Assembly (NCBI RefSeq): GCF_000717995.1
Contig: NZ_JODM01000025.1
Location: 1-64,000 of the forward strand
DNA length: 64,000 bases
Reading direction: 5' to 3'
Source of the DNA: Streptomyces violaceorubidus
GTDB lineage: Bacteria > Actinomycetota > Actinomycetes > Streptomycetales > Streptomycetaceae
Part shown: one piece after another, positions 41,778 to 49,760 of the stretch
How positions within the stretch are numbered: the stretch's first letter is position 1
Layout: each line of letters begins with the position of its first letter
Made by a program: the position numbers and the translations under genes
Notes under the pieces: generated by a model
Database searches by the model: none
Told to the model about the DNA's origin: nothing
Seen by the model: only the letters and a program-made list of their open reading frames with translations

Positions 41778-44006
41778 ATGGAACCGACCGAGAGCGCCGC
41801 CGCGGGCTCACGGCTGAGCCTGCGTCGCATGGCGGACGCGTGGCACGTGAGCCGGTGGCTCGGGCAACGCGATGGTGGCGTCCCGCATCCCGTGACGGGC
41901 GCCCGGGTGCCGCCGGCCGCCGTCCCCCTCTCCGGACACCGCCACGGCCCGGCCGACCCGGACGGCGAACGGCATCTGTCCTGGCCCGCGTTGCCCGCGG
42001 CGATCGTCGCGACCGCCGCGTTCGTCCTGGGTGCCGGTTTCTACCGGGCCTTCAGCGACGGACACGCCCTCTTCCCGTCCGGCACCGTGGGCTGGTCCCT
42101 GGCCGTGCTGGCCGGCATCGTCGTCGGCCACCTGGTCATGCTCGGCCGCTCCCGCTGGTGGGGCGGCACCGGCTCGGGCGCCGCCCTCACCCTCGCGGTC
42201 CTGCTGCTGTACGGGTGGCTTCCGGCCGGCCTGGTCAGCCTCACCGTCGTCGTCCTGGTCGGCATAGCCCGCCGGGGCCGCTGGCGGCAGGGCGTCCTGC
42301 ACGGCGCGGTGGACATCCTCGGCATCGCCGCGGGTGCCCTGGTGCTCGGGGGCTGCGGCTCCCTGCCGTCCGTGGAGCACCCCTGGGACCCCGAGACGTG
42401 GGGGGTGTACGCGGCACCCAAGGTGGTGCTCGTCGCCGTCGCCTACCTCGCCGTGACCCGCACCCTGCTCTGGTACCTCCAGACCCCGCGCCCCGGTCTG
42501 CCCACCGTCGCCCGCACCGCCCTGGTCAGACACGGCCTGGTCGCCGTCGCCCTGCTCGGCATCGCCCCGCTGGTCTGCGTCGTCGCCGTCGCCAAGCCGC
42601 TGCTGCTGCCGCTGTTCGCCATCCCGCTCATCGCCCTCGACTCCACGCTGTGGATCGCCCGCGCCCGCGCCGAGGAGCAGCTGCGCGACCCGCTCACCGG
42701 CCTGCCCAACCGGCAGTGGCTCCTGGAGCGCACCTGGGCCGCGCTGGACGACGCCGAGCGCATCGGCGCCCGCGCCGCCCTGATGCTGATCGACCTCGAT
42801 CGTTTCCGGTCGGTCAACGACACGCTCGGACACCTCGCCGGTGACCGGCTGTTGCTCCAGACCGCCGACCGGCTGCGGCAGGCCCTGCCGCGCGGAGCGG
42901 AGGCCGCACGGCTCGGCGGCGACGAGTTCGCCGTCTTACTGCCCGTCGCCGACTCCACCACGTCGGCGACCCGGATCGCCCGGGGTCTGGTGGCCGAGCT
43001 GAGCTCCCCGATGGACCTGGACGGGCTCACCCTGGTCCTGGAGGCCAGCGCCGGCGTCGCCGTCTTCCCCGACCACGCGCTGGACGCCGAGGGACTGCTG
43101 CGCCGCGCGGACGTGGCGATGTACCAGGCGAAGCGGGACCGCACCGGCGTGGAGGTCTACGAGTCCAAGCGGGACTCCAACACCCCGGACCGGCTCGGGC
43201 TCCTCGGCGACCTGCGCCGGGCCCTGGACGCCCACGAGGTCCAGCTGCACTACCAGCCCAAGGTCCGCTTCGACGGACAGGTGGCGGGCCTGGAGGCCCT
43301 GGTGCGCTGGGTGCACCCCGAGCGGGGCAAGGTGCCGCCGGACGAGTTCATAGCCATCGCCGAGTCCTCCGGGCTGATGCCCCACCTCACCGAGTACGTG
43401 CTGGAGACGGCGCTCGGCCAGGTCGCCCGGTGGCGCGCCCAGGGGCTGTTCGTGCCGGTCGCGGTCAACGTCTCCCCGCGCGACGTCCACACCCCCGGAT
43501 TCGCGGGCTCGGTGGCCGCCCGGCTCGCCCGGCACGGAGTCCCCGCGGGAGCGCTCCAACTCGAGATCACCGAGCACGTCCTCCTGGAGGACCCGCAGCG
43601 CGCGGCCGACACCCTCAACGCGCTGACCGGACACGGCGTCAAGATGTCCCTGGACGACTTCGGCACCGGCTACTCCTCCCTCGTCCACCTGCGCAGGCTC
43701 CCCGTCAGCGAGCTGAAGATCGACCGCTCGTTCGTGGCCCGGCTGGCCATCGACAACGAGGACGCCGAGATCGTGCGCTGCACCGTCGACCTCGCCCACT
43801 CCCTCGGCCTGCTCGTCGTCGCCGAGGGCGTGGAGGACGACGAGACCTGGGAGCGCCTGCGGGACCTCGGCTGCGACGCCGTACAGGGCTGGTTGGTCGC
43901 AGCCGCGATGCCCCCGGAGGAGACCACCGCCTGGCTGCTCGCCCGCGGCTCCTGCGGCTGGGTCCGGACCGCCGCCGCGCTGCCCGCGGCGGCGAGCGAC
44001 GAGTGA
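41778..44006 (+). CDS. rmdB: Membrane GGDEF-EAL protein (c-di-GMP turnover, RmdB-like)
   Basis: Predicted bifunctional cyclic-di-GMP protein of 742 residues. An N-terminal membrane region (about residues 60-300) has six or seven segments. GGDEF lies at about residue 380 (ARLGGDEFAVL). EAL lies at about 505 (GLEALVRWVHPE), with the other catalytic blocks NVSPRDVH, LEITEHVL, MSLDDFGTGYSSL and VVAEGVEDDET all intact, so the phosphodiesterase should work. The inhibitory RxxD site is missing (RGAE instead). The S. coelicolor gene in this position, next to ligA, is, from memory, the phosphodiesterase RmdB that affects colony development. ATG at 41778. Confidence 0.88.
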   Translation: MEPTESAAAGSRLSLRRMADAWHVSRWLGQRDGGVPHPVTGARVPPAAVPLSGHRHGPADPDGERHLSWPALPAAIVATAAFVLGAGFYRAFSDGHALFPSGTVGWSLAVLAGIVVGHLVMLGRSRWWGGTGSGAALTLAVLLLYGWLPAGLVSLTVVVLVGIARRGRWRQGVLHGAVDILGIAAGALVLGGCGSLPSVEHPWDPETWGVYAAPKVVLVAVAYLAVTRTLLWYLQTPRPGLPTVARTALVRHGLVAVALLGIAPLVCVVAVAKPLLLPLFAIPLIALDSTLWIARARAEEQLRDPLTGLPNRQWLLERTWAALDDAERIGARAALMLIDLDRFRSVNDTLGHLAGDRLLLQTADRLRQALPRGAEAARLGGDEFAVLLPVADSTTSATRIARGLVAELSSPMDLDGLTLVLEASAGVAVFPDHALDAEGLLRRADVAMYQAKRDRTGVEVYESKRDSNTPDRLGLLGDLRRALDAHEVQLHYQPKVRFDGQVAGLEALVRWVHPERGKVPPDEFIAIAESSGLMPHLTEYVLETALGQVARWRAQGLFVPVAVNVSPRDVHTPGFAGSVAARLARHGVPAGALQLEITEHVLLEDPQRAADTLNALTGHGVKMSLDDFGTGYSSLVHLRRLPVSELKIDRSFVARLAIDNEDAEIVRCTVDLAHSLGLLVVAEGVEDDETWERLRDLGCDAVQGWLVAAAMPPEETTAWLLARGSCGWVRTAAALPAAASDE

Positions 44007-44131
44007 AGTGACCTGAGCGGCCCGCGACGCGTTGTGGCGGCGAGCGACGAGTGAAGTGACCTGAGCGGCCCGCGACGCGCGACCGTCCGTCCGTTGTGGC
44101 GGCGAGCGGCCAGTGAAGTGACCTGGGCGCG
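43988..44131 (+). repeat. Tandem repeat that copies the end of the GGDEF-EAL gene
   Basis: A 44-bp unit (GGCGGCGAGCGACGAGTGAA, ending GACGCG) occurs at 43988-44031 and again at 44036-44079, period 48, with a third, diverged copy from 44098 to about 44131. The first copy contains the last codons and stop of the upstream gene, so the gene end itself was duplicated behind it. Confidence 0.85.
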
Positions 44132-44238
44132 TCCGGCTGCGACGCCCGACCGGACATCGACGACGGCGGCGGCGTGCCCCACCGCCCGCCCGGCGGACCC
44201 GGGGGCTGCGCCGCTCCCGGCCGCGCGTGCCGTGCCGT

Positions 44239-44829
44239 TCAGGGTGTTCCGTCCTGCGGGGCGAACCGGGCGATCAGCAGGGCGAGGCGTCGGGTGTGGG
44301 TCTCCTCGGGGAGTCGGCCGCTGCGCATCAGCGTCACCAGGCCGTGCAGACCCGCCCAGAAGGTCTCCGTGAGCAGGGCCAGGTCCTCGCCCTCCCGCGC
44401 GACCGGCTCGACGGCGCGCAGCAGCTCGCCGAACGCCTCCTGGAGCGGGGCCGGGGCCTCGGGGGTGGCGAAGGGCAGGTCCACCAGGTGCGTGAACATC
44501 GCGTCGTAGAGCGCGGGCCGCCGCCGTCCGAAGTCCGTGTACGCCCGGCCGACCGCCGCCAGCCTCGCGCGCGCGCCCCCGGCCGCCGCGGTCGACGCCC
44601 GCAGCTCGGCCGTCAGCTCCTCGCAGCCCCGCACCGCGACCGCCGCCATGATCGCGCCCTTGCCCTTGAAGTGGCTGTACAGCACCGGCTGGCTGTACTC
44701 GATCTCGGCGGCCAGCCGGCGGGTGGTGACCGCGTCCCAGCCCTCCGCCTCGGCCAGGTCCCGCGCGGCCGTCACGATCAACCGTTCGCGGTCCGCTCGT
44801 TCGCGCTCCCGGCGCTTCTGAATCGACAT
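44239..44829 (-). CDS. TetR-family regulator next to DUF4267/cupin genes
   Basis: Regulator of 196 residues. The N-terminal helix-turn-helix reads LIVTAARDLAEAEGWDAVTTRRLAAEIEYSQPVLYSHFKGKGAIMAAVAVRG. The start is preceded by the palindromes described below. The C-terminal domain is helical and not classified. It is divergent from a small membrane protein gene and a cupin gene, which are the probable targets. Confidence 0.92.
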   Translation of the reverse strand: MSIQKRRERERADRERLIVTAARDLAEAEGWDAVTTRRLAAEIEYSQPVLYSHFKGKGAIMAAVAVRGCEELTAELRASTAAAGGARARLAAVGRAYTDFGRRRPALYDAMFTHLVDLPFATPEAPAPLQEAFGELLRAVEPVAREGEDLALLTETFWAGLHGLVTLMRSGRLPEETHTRRLALLIARFAPQDGTP

Positions 44830-44838
44830 AGCGAGAGT

Positions 44839-44851
44839 CTAGCAGTGCTAG
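44839..44851. promoter_or_regulatory. Candidate TetR operator, left site
   Basis: CTAGCA-G-TGCTAG is a perfect 6-bp palindrome, 9 bases upstream of the TetR start. The same sequence with one change lies 50 bases to the right (44889-44901); a partial copy, TCTGCTAGC, lies between them. Confidence 0.65.
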
Positions 44852-44888
44852 CCATCCTGTCGGTGCTCTGCTAGCGTTACTCTTGTCC

Positions 44889-44901
44889 CTAGCGGTGCTA
44901 G
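44889..44901. promoter_or_regulatory. Candidate TetR operator, right site
   Basis: CTAGCGGTGCTAG, one base different from the left site, sits just upstream of the ribosome site of the DUF4267 gene. A repressor dimer here would block the rightward transcript. Confidence 0.65.
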
Positions 44902-44919
44902 AGAAAGAAAGGAGTGGTC

Positions 44920-45291
44920 GTGACCGTCGCCGCGTACACCCTGGCCGTCGTGCTCAACCTGTTCTGCCTGTTCCTGGGGTACCGCTTCCTGTTCCAGCCC
45001 GGTCCGGCCGCCACCGGCTACGGCGTCCCGGCCGATCCCGGCGGCGACGCCGGGGCCTATCTGACGATCAAGGGCGTCAGGGACGGCACGTTCGGCGTGG
45101 TGGGACTGGCCCTGCTGGCCTTCGCCGGCGCCCGCCCCGAGGCGTGGTTCCTGCTCTGCGCAGCCCTCGTGCCGCTCGGCGACACGCTCATAGTGCTGCG
45201 CCACGGGGGTACGAAAGCGGTGGCCTTCGGGATCCACTTCGCCACCGCGGTCGTTGTCCTGATCAGCGCCGGACTGCTCTTCGCGGTCTGA
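44920..45291 (+). CDS. DUF4267-type membrane protein
   Basis: Predicted four-segment membrane protein of 123 residues. The typical pattern is GYRFLFQPGPAATGYGVPADPGGDAGAYLTIKGVRDGTFGVVGLALLAF, then HGGTKAVAFGIHFATAVVVLISAGLLF. GTG at 44920 is chosen because AAGGAG lies 5 bases upstream; a GTG two codons earlier overlaps that site. The gene lies right behind the TetR operator, with a cupin gene 32 bases downstream. Function unknown; the family often sits next to TetR regulators. Confidence 0.83.
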   Translation: MTVAAYTLAVVLNLFCLFLGYRFLFQPGPAATGYGVPADPGGDAGAYLTIKGVRDGTFGVVGLALLAFAGARPEAWFLLCAALVPLGDTLIVLRHGGTKAVAFGIHFATAVVVLISAGLLFAV

Positions 45292-45323
45292 GTACGTCCA
45301 TTCGTCTTCAGGGGGTTTCGAGA

Positions 45324-45818
45324 ATGTCGCTGTTCGTCCCGAAGTTCGACGAGTCCGTGGTCGTGCGCGAGGCCGAGGCCGAGGTCGTCGGCCGCGCGCC
45401 CACCACCGTGCGCCTGCTGGCCGACAGCAGTTCCACCGGCGGCGCCCTGTCCACCCAGCGCGTCACCCTCACCGACGGCGCCGACGGCGCCGCGCCCCAC
45501 TGGCACGACAACTCCGCCGAGATGTTCTTCCTCCTCGACGGCGCCGCCGAGGTCCTCTCCGGCGACGAGGTGCTCACCGCGGGCCCCGGCGACCTGGTCG
45601 TCGTCCCGCCCGGCAAGCCCCACGCCTTCGCCGCGGTGCCCGGGGCCGACGCCGACCTGCTCATCGTGCTCACGCCGGGCGTGGAGCGCTTCGAGTACTT
45701 CCGCCACCTCCAGCGCCTCGCCCTCGGCGAGGTCACCCGGGAGAGCCTGCTGGAGGTCCAGGAGCTCTACGACAACCACTTCCTGCGCAGCACCGCCTGG
45801 GACGCGCGGCGCGGGTGA
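45324..45818 (+). CDS. Cupin-domain protein
   Basis: Cupin of 164 residues. The metal-type motif 1 is [24 protein letters not shown] (His, His, Glu) and motif 2 is [22 protein letters not shown] with its final His. The second half is helical ([19 protein letters not shown]). It may isomerise, oxidise or bind a small molecule; nothing identifies it. It is part of the TetR-controlled pair with the DUF4267 gene. ATG at 45324. Confidence 0.85.
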   Translation: MSLFVPKFDESVVVREAEAEVVGRAPTTVRLLADSSSTGGALSTQRVTLTDGADGAAPHWHDNSAEMFFLLDGAAEVLSGDEVLTAGPGDLVVVPPGKPHAFAAVPGADADLLIVLTPGVERFEYFRHLQRLALGEVTRESLLEVQELYDNHFLRSTAWDARRG

Positions 45819-45960
45819 GCCGCCCCGGGGGAAACCGTTTAACGGCCACGGCGCCCGGCCCCATAGGATTGGGCCACACCCACTGGGCCGAATCGTCCGG
45901 GACGAGCACCTCGCCCCGGCCGAGGTGCCCCGACCACACACTCACCCAGAGGAACGCTGC

Positions 45961-46257
45961 ATGCCTGGCATCACGCGCGAGGAGGTCGCCCACCTCGCCC
46001 GGCTGGCGCGTCTGGAGCTGAAGCCCGAAGAGCTCGAGCACTTCGCGGGACAGCTGGACGACATCATCGGCGCGGTCGCCCGCGTCAGCGAGGTCGCCGA
46101 CCAAGACGTACCGCCGACCTCGCACCCGCTCCCGCTGACGAACGTCATGCGGCCGGACGAGGTCCGTCCGTCGCTCACGCCCGAGCAGGCGCTCTCCGGC
46201 GCCCCGGCCCGGGAGCAGCAGCGTTTCAAGGTGCCGCAGATCCTGGGGGAGGAGTAA
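45961..46257 (+). CDS. gatC: Aspartyl/glutamyl-tRNA amidotransferase subunit C
   Basis: Small subunit of GatCAB, which converts Glu-tRNA(Gln) to Gln-tRNA(Gln) and may do the same for Asn. It has 98 residues. The family pattern is [39 protein letters not shown], and the C-terminal tail ends [12 protein letters not shown] at 45961 follows AGAGGAA; the same frame opens upstream but without a start that fits. It is the first gene of the gat operon, with gatA starting 4 bases after its stop. The upstream region contains the palindrome CCGTTTAACGG at 45836-45846. Confidence 0.96.
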   Translation: MPGITREEVAHLARLARLELKPEELEHFAGQLDDIIGAVARVSEVADQDVPPTSHPLPLTNVMRPDEVRPSLTPEQALSGAPAREQQRFKVPQILGEE

Positions 46258-46260
46258 GCC

Positions 46261-47754
46261 ATGAGCGACATCATCAAGCTCACAGCGGCCGAGATCGGCG
46301 AGAAGATCGCCTCCGGCGAACTGACCGCCGTCCAGGTCACCGAGGCCCACCTGGCCCGCATCGAGGCCGTCGACGAGAAGGTGCACGCCTTTCTGCACGT
46401 GGACCGCGAGGGCGCGCTGGCCCAGGCCCGCGCCGTCGACGAGAAGCGCGAGCGCGGCGAGAAGCTCGGCCCGCTGGCCGGCGTCCCCCTCGCGCTGAAG
46501 GACATCTTCACCACCGAGGGCATCCCCACCACCGTCGGCTCGAAGATCCTCGAAGGCTGGATCCCGCCGTACGACGCGACGGTCACCAAGCGCCTCAAGG
46601 ACGCCGACGTCGTCATCCTCGGCAAGACCAACATGGACGAGTTCGCCATGGGGTCCTCCACCGAGAACAGCGCCTACGGCCCGACCGGCAACCCCTGGGA
46701 CCTGACCAAGATCCCCGGCGGCTCCGGCGGCGGCTCCTCCGCGGCCCTCGCCGCCTTCCAGGCCCCGCTCGCCATCGGCACCGACACGGGCGGCTCCATC
46801 CGCCAGCCCGCGGCCGTCACCGGCACGGTCGGCGTCAAGCCGACCTACGGCGGCGTCTCCCGCTACGGCATGGTGGCCTTCTCCTCCTCCCTCGACCAGG
46901 GCGGCCCCTGCGCCCGCACGGTCCTGGACGCGGCCCTGCTGCACGAGGTGATCGCCGGGCACGACCCGATGGACTCCACCTCCATCGACGCGCCGGTCCC
47001 CGCGGTCGTCGAGGCCGCCCGCAACGGCAGCGTCGACGGCATGCGCGTCGGCGTCGTCAAGCAGTTCCGCGGCGAGGGCTACCAGGCCGGTGTCGTCCAG
47101 CGCTTCGACGAGTCCGTCGAGCTGCTGAAGTCGCTGGGCGCCGAGATCGTCGAGCTGGACTGCCCGTCCTTCGACCTCGCGCTCTCCGCGTACTACCTGA
47201 TCGCCCCCTCCGAGTGCTCCTCCAACCTCGCCCGCTTCGACGGCCTGCGCTACGGCGCGCGCGTCGGCGACGACGGCACGCACTCCGCCGAGGAGGTCAC
47301 CTCCCTGACCCGCGAGGCCGGCTTCGGCCCCGAGGTCAAGCGCCGCATCATGCTCGGCACGTACGCCCTGTCGAGCGGGTACTACGACGCGTACTACGGC
47401 AGCGCCCAGAAGGTCCGCACCCTCATCAAGCAGGAGTTCGAGCGGGCCTTCGAGCAGGTCGACGTGATCGTCTCCCCGACGACCCCGACCACCGCCTTCG
47501 CGATCGGCGAGCGCGCCGACGACCCGATGGCGATGTACCTGGCCGACCTGTGCACCATCCCCACCAACCTGGCGGGCAACGCGGCCATGTCGCTGCCTTG
47601 CGGCCTCGCTCCCGAGGACAACCTGCCGGTGGGTCTGCAGATCATCGCCCCCGCCATGAAGGACGACCGGCTCTACAAGGTCGGCGCCGCCGTCGAGGCC
47701 GCCTTCGTGGAAAAGTGGGGCCACCCGCTGATCGAGGAGGCACCGTCGCTGTGA
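46261..47754 (+). CDS. gatA: Aspartyl/glutamyl-tRNA amidotransferase subunit A
   Basis: Glutaminase subunit of GatCAB, 497 residues. The Ser-cisSer-Lys triad is in [12 protein letters not shown] (Lys about 80) and [16 protein letters not shown] (Ser residues about 156 and 180; the amidase signature continues [12 protein letters not shown]). Releases ammonia from glutamine and channels it to GatB. ATG at 46261. Its stop overlaps the next small gene as GTGA. Confidence 0.97.
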   Translation: MSDIIKLTAAEIGEKIASGELTAVQVTEAHLARIEAVDEKVHAFLHVDREGALAQARAVDEKRERGEKLGPLAGVPLALKDIFTTEGIPTTVGSKILEGWIPPYDATVTKRLKDADVVILGKTNMDEFAMGSSTENSAYGPTGNPWDLTKIPGGSGGGSSAALAAFQAPLAIGTDTGGSIRQPAAVTGTVGVKPTYGGVSRYGMVAFSSSLDQGGPCARTVLDAALLHEVIAGHDPMDSTSIDAPVPAVVEAARNGSVDGMRVGVVKQFRGEGYQAGVVQRFDESVELLKSLGAEIVELDCPSFDLALSAYYLIAPSECSSNLARFDGLRYGARVGDDGTHSAEEVTSLTREAGFGPEVKRRIMLGTYALSSGYYDAYYGSAQKVRTLIKQEFERAFEQVDVIVSPTTPTTAFAIGERADDPMAMYLADLCTIPTNLAGNAAMSLPCGLAPEDNLPVGLQIIAPAMKDDRLYKVGAAVEAAFVEKWGHPLIEEAPSL

Positions 47755-47990
47755 GCGCACTGTCCAAGGCCAAGGGCTTCAAGAAGTCCAAGTCCGGTCT
47801 GTACGTCTCGATGGCCACCTCGGCGTTCGGCGCCGTGGGTGTCTACAAGCAGATCAAGAAGGCGCGTGGCGAGAGTGACACCCTGCGGCTGCTCGACGCC
47901 GTCGTCACCGGCGCCGCCGTCGTCACCAACCTCGCCATCCTCTACCGCGAGCTGAAGCGCCTCGGCGACGACGACGTCCTGCTGGGCTGA
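47751..47990 (+). CDS. Small conserved protein inside the gat operon
   Basis: Protein of 79 residues, translationally coupled to gatA by the GTGA overlap and followed by gatB after 15 bases. The basic N-terminus ([19 protein letters not shown]) precedes a hydrophobic stretch ([14 protein letters not shown]) and a second weak one ([22 protein letters not shown]). It may be membrane-associated. I recall a small gene between gatA and gatB in S. coelicolor (about SCO5500). Function unknown; the coupling suggests a link to GatCAB expression or assembly. Confidence 0.8.
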   Translation: MSALSKAKGFKKSKSGLYVSMATSAFGAVGVYKQIKKARGESDTLRLLDAVVTGAAVVTNLAILYRELKRLGDDDVLLG

Positions 47991-48005
47991 GAGGGAAGTT
48001 TCACC

Positions 48006-49520
48006 GTGACCACCACGACCGACCTGGTGTCGTACGAGGACGCACTCGCGTCGTACGACCCCGTCATGGGCCTTGAGGTCCATGTCGAACTCGGCACCCA
48101 CACCAAGATGTTCTGCGGCTGTTCGACCGCGCTCGGTGCCGACCCCAACACCCAGACCTGCCCCGTCTGCCTCGGCATGCCCGGCGCGCTCCCGGTCGTC
48201 AACGCGACCGGCGTCGAGTCGGCGATCAAGATCGGTCTCGCGCTGAACTGCGAGATCGCCGAGTGGTGCCGCTTCGCCCGGAAGAACTACTTCTATCCGG
48301 ACATGCCGAAGAACTTCCAGACCTCCCAGTACGACGAGCCCATCGCCTTCGACGGCTACCTCGACGTGCAGCTGGAGGACGGGGAGACCTTCCGCGTCCA
48401 GATCGAGCGCGCCCACATGGAGGAGGACACCGGCAAGTCGCTGCACGTCGGTGGCGCGACGGGCCGGATCCACGGTGCCTCGCACTCCCTGCTCGACTAC
48501 AACCGGGCCGGCATCCCGCTCATCGAGATCGTCACCAAGCCGATCGAGGGAGCGGGCGAGCGCGCCCCCGAGGTCGCCCGCGCCTACGTCCGCGAGCTGC
48601 GCGAACTCATCCGTGCCCTCGGCGTGTCCGAGGCCCGCATGGAGATGGGCCAGATGCGCTGCGACGTCAACCTGTCGCTGCGCCCGCACGGCCGGGAGAA
48701 GTTCGGCACCCGCAGCGAGACCAAGAACGTCAACTCGCTGCGCTCCGTCGAGCGCGCCGCCCGCTTCGAGATCCAGCGGCACGCCGCGGTGCTGAACGAC
48801 GGCGGCACGATCATCCAGGAGACCCGCCACTTCCACGAGGACACGGGGTCCACCACCTCGGGCCGCGTGAAGGAGGAGGCCGAGGACTACCGGTACTTCC
48901 CGGAGCCCGACCTGGTGCCCGTGGCTCCGTCCCGTGAGTGGGTCGAGGAGATCCGTTCCGCGCTGCCCGAGCTGCCGCTGGTGCGCCGCAGCAGGCTTCG
49001 CGAGGAGTGGGGCATCTCCGGCAACGACATGCAGTCCATCCTCAACGCCGGTGCACTGGACCCGATCGTCGCCACGATCGACGCCGGTGCCGACGCGGCC
49101 TCCGCCCGCAAGTGGTGGATGGGCGAGCTGGCCCGCAGCGCCAACGAGTCGGGCAAGGCGCTCGACGAGCTGGCGATCACCCCGGTCCAGGTCGCCCGCG
49201 TCGCCGAGCTGGTGACCAAGGGCGAGCTGAACGACAAGCTGGCCCGCCAGGTCATCCTCGGCGTCCTCGCCGGTGAGGGCACGCCGGACGAGGTCGTCGA
49301 CAAGCGCGGCCTGAAGGTCGTCTCCGACGAGGGCGCGCTGACCGCCGCCGTCGACGAGGCCATCGCCGGCAATCCTGGCGTCGCGGACAAGATCCGCGGC
49401 GGCAAGGTGGCCGCGGCCGGCGCCCTGGTCGGCGCGGTCATGAAGGCGACCCGGGGCCAGGCGGACGCGGCCCGCGTCAAGGAGCTGATCCTGGAGAAGC
49501 TGGGCGTCACCGAGGGCTGA
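48006..49520 (+). CDS. gatB: Aspartyl/glutamyl-tRNA amidotransferase subunit B
   Basis: tRNA-binding kinase/transamidase subunit of GatCAB, 504 residues. It activates the tRNA-bound Glu or Asp with ATP and amidates it. Typical blocks are [25 protein letters not shown] with the zinc Cys, [36 protein letters not shown] and the C-terminal YqeY-like tail. GTG at 48006 follows GAGAGGGAAG. It ends at the strong hairpin at 49538, so the gat operon is a closed unit. Confidence 0.97.
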   Translation: MTTTTDLVSYEDALASYDPVMGLEVHVELGTHTKMFCGCSTALGADPNTQTCPVCLGMPGALPVVNATGVESAIKIGLALNCEIAEWCRFARKNYFYPDMPKNFQTSQYDEPIAFDGYLDVQLEDGETFRVQIERAHMEEDTGKSLHVGGATGRIHGASHSLLDYNRAGIPLIEIVTKPIEGAGERAPEVARAYVRELRELIRALGVSEARMEMGQMRCDVNLSLRPHGREKFGTRSETKNVNSLRSVERAARFEIQRHAAVLNDGGTIIQETRHFHEDTGSTTSGRVKEEAEDYRYFPEPDLVPVAPSREWVEEIRSALPELPLVRRSRLREEWGISGNDMQSILNAGALDPIVATIDAGADAASARKWWMGELARSANESGKALDELAITPVQVARVAELVTKGELNDKLARQVILGVLAGEGTPDEVVDKRGLKVVSDEGALTAAVDEAIAGNPGVADKIRGGKVAAAGALVGAVMKATRGQADAARVKELILEKLGVTEG

Positions 49521-49537
49521 CACCCGCCGCACCACGA

Positions 49538-49579
49538 GCCCTGGGGGGACGCGCCGACCGCGGCGCGTCCCCCCAGGGC
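49538..49579 (+). terminator. Perfect 18-bp hairpin terminator after gatB
   Basis: GCCCTGGGGGGACGCGCC and its complement flank a 6-base loop, then CTTTGCTGT. It starts 18 bases after the gatB stop codon. Confidence 0.85.
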
Positions 49580-49760
49580 CTTTGCTGTGAAGAAGCCCAC
49601 TAAGTCCGCAAAGGATCTCTTCTGCCTGCAAGAGTGATTCCGCATTGCTCATGCGTTCTTTGCGGGCGGTTCACACCACGGACGTCTGTTCCCGGTGTTC
49701 GCGGCTTTCCGGGTGTTCCCGGTCAAAGATCCATCATCAGACACCCCTGGGAGCACGTTC

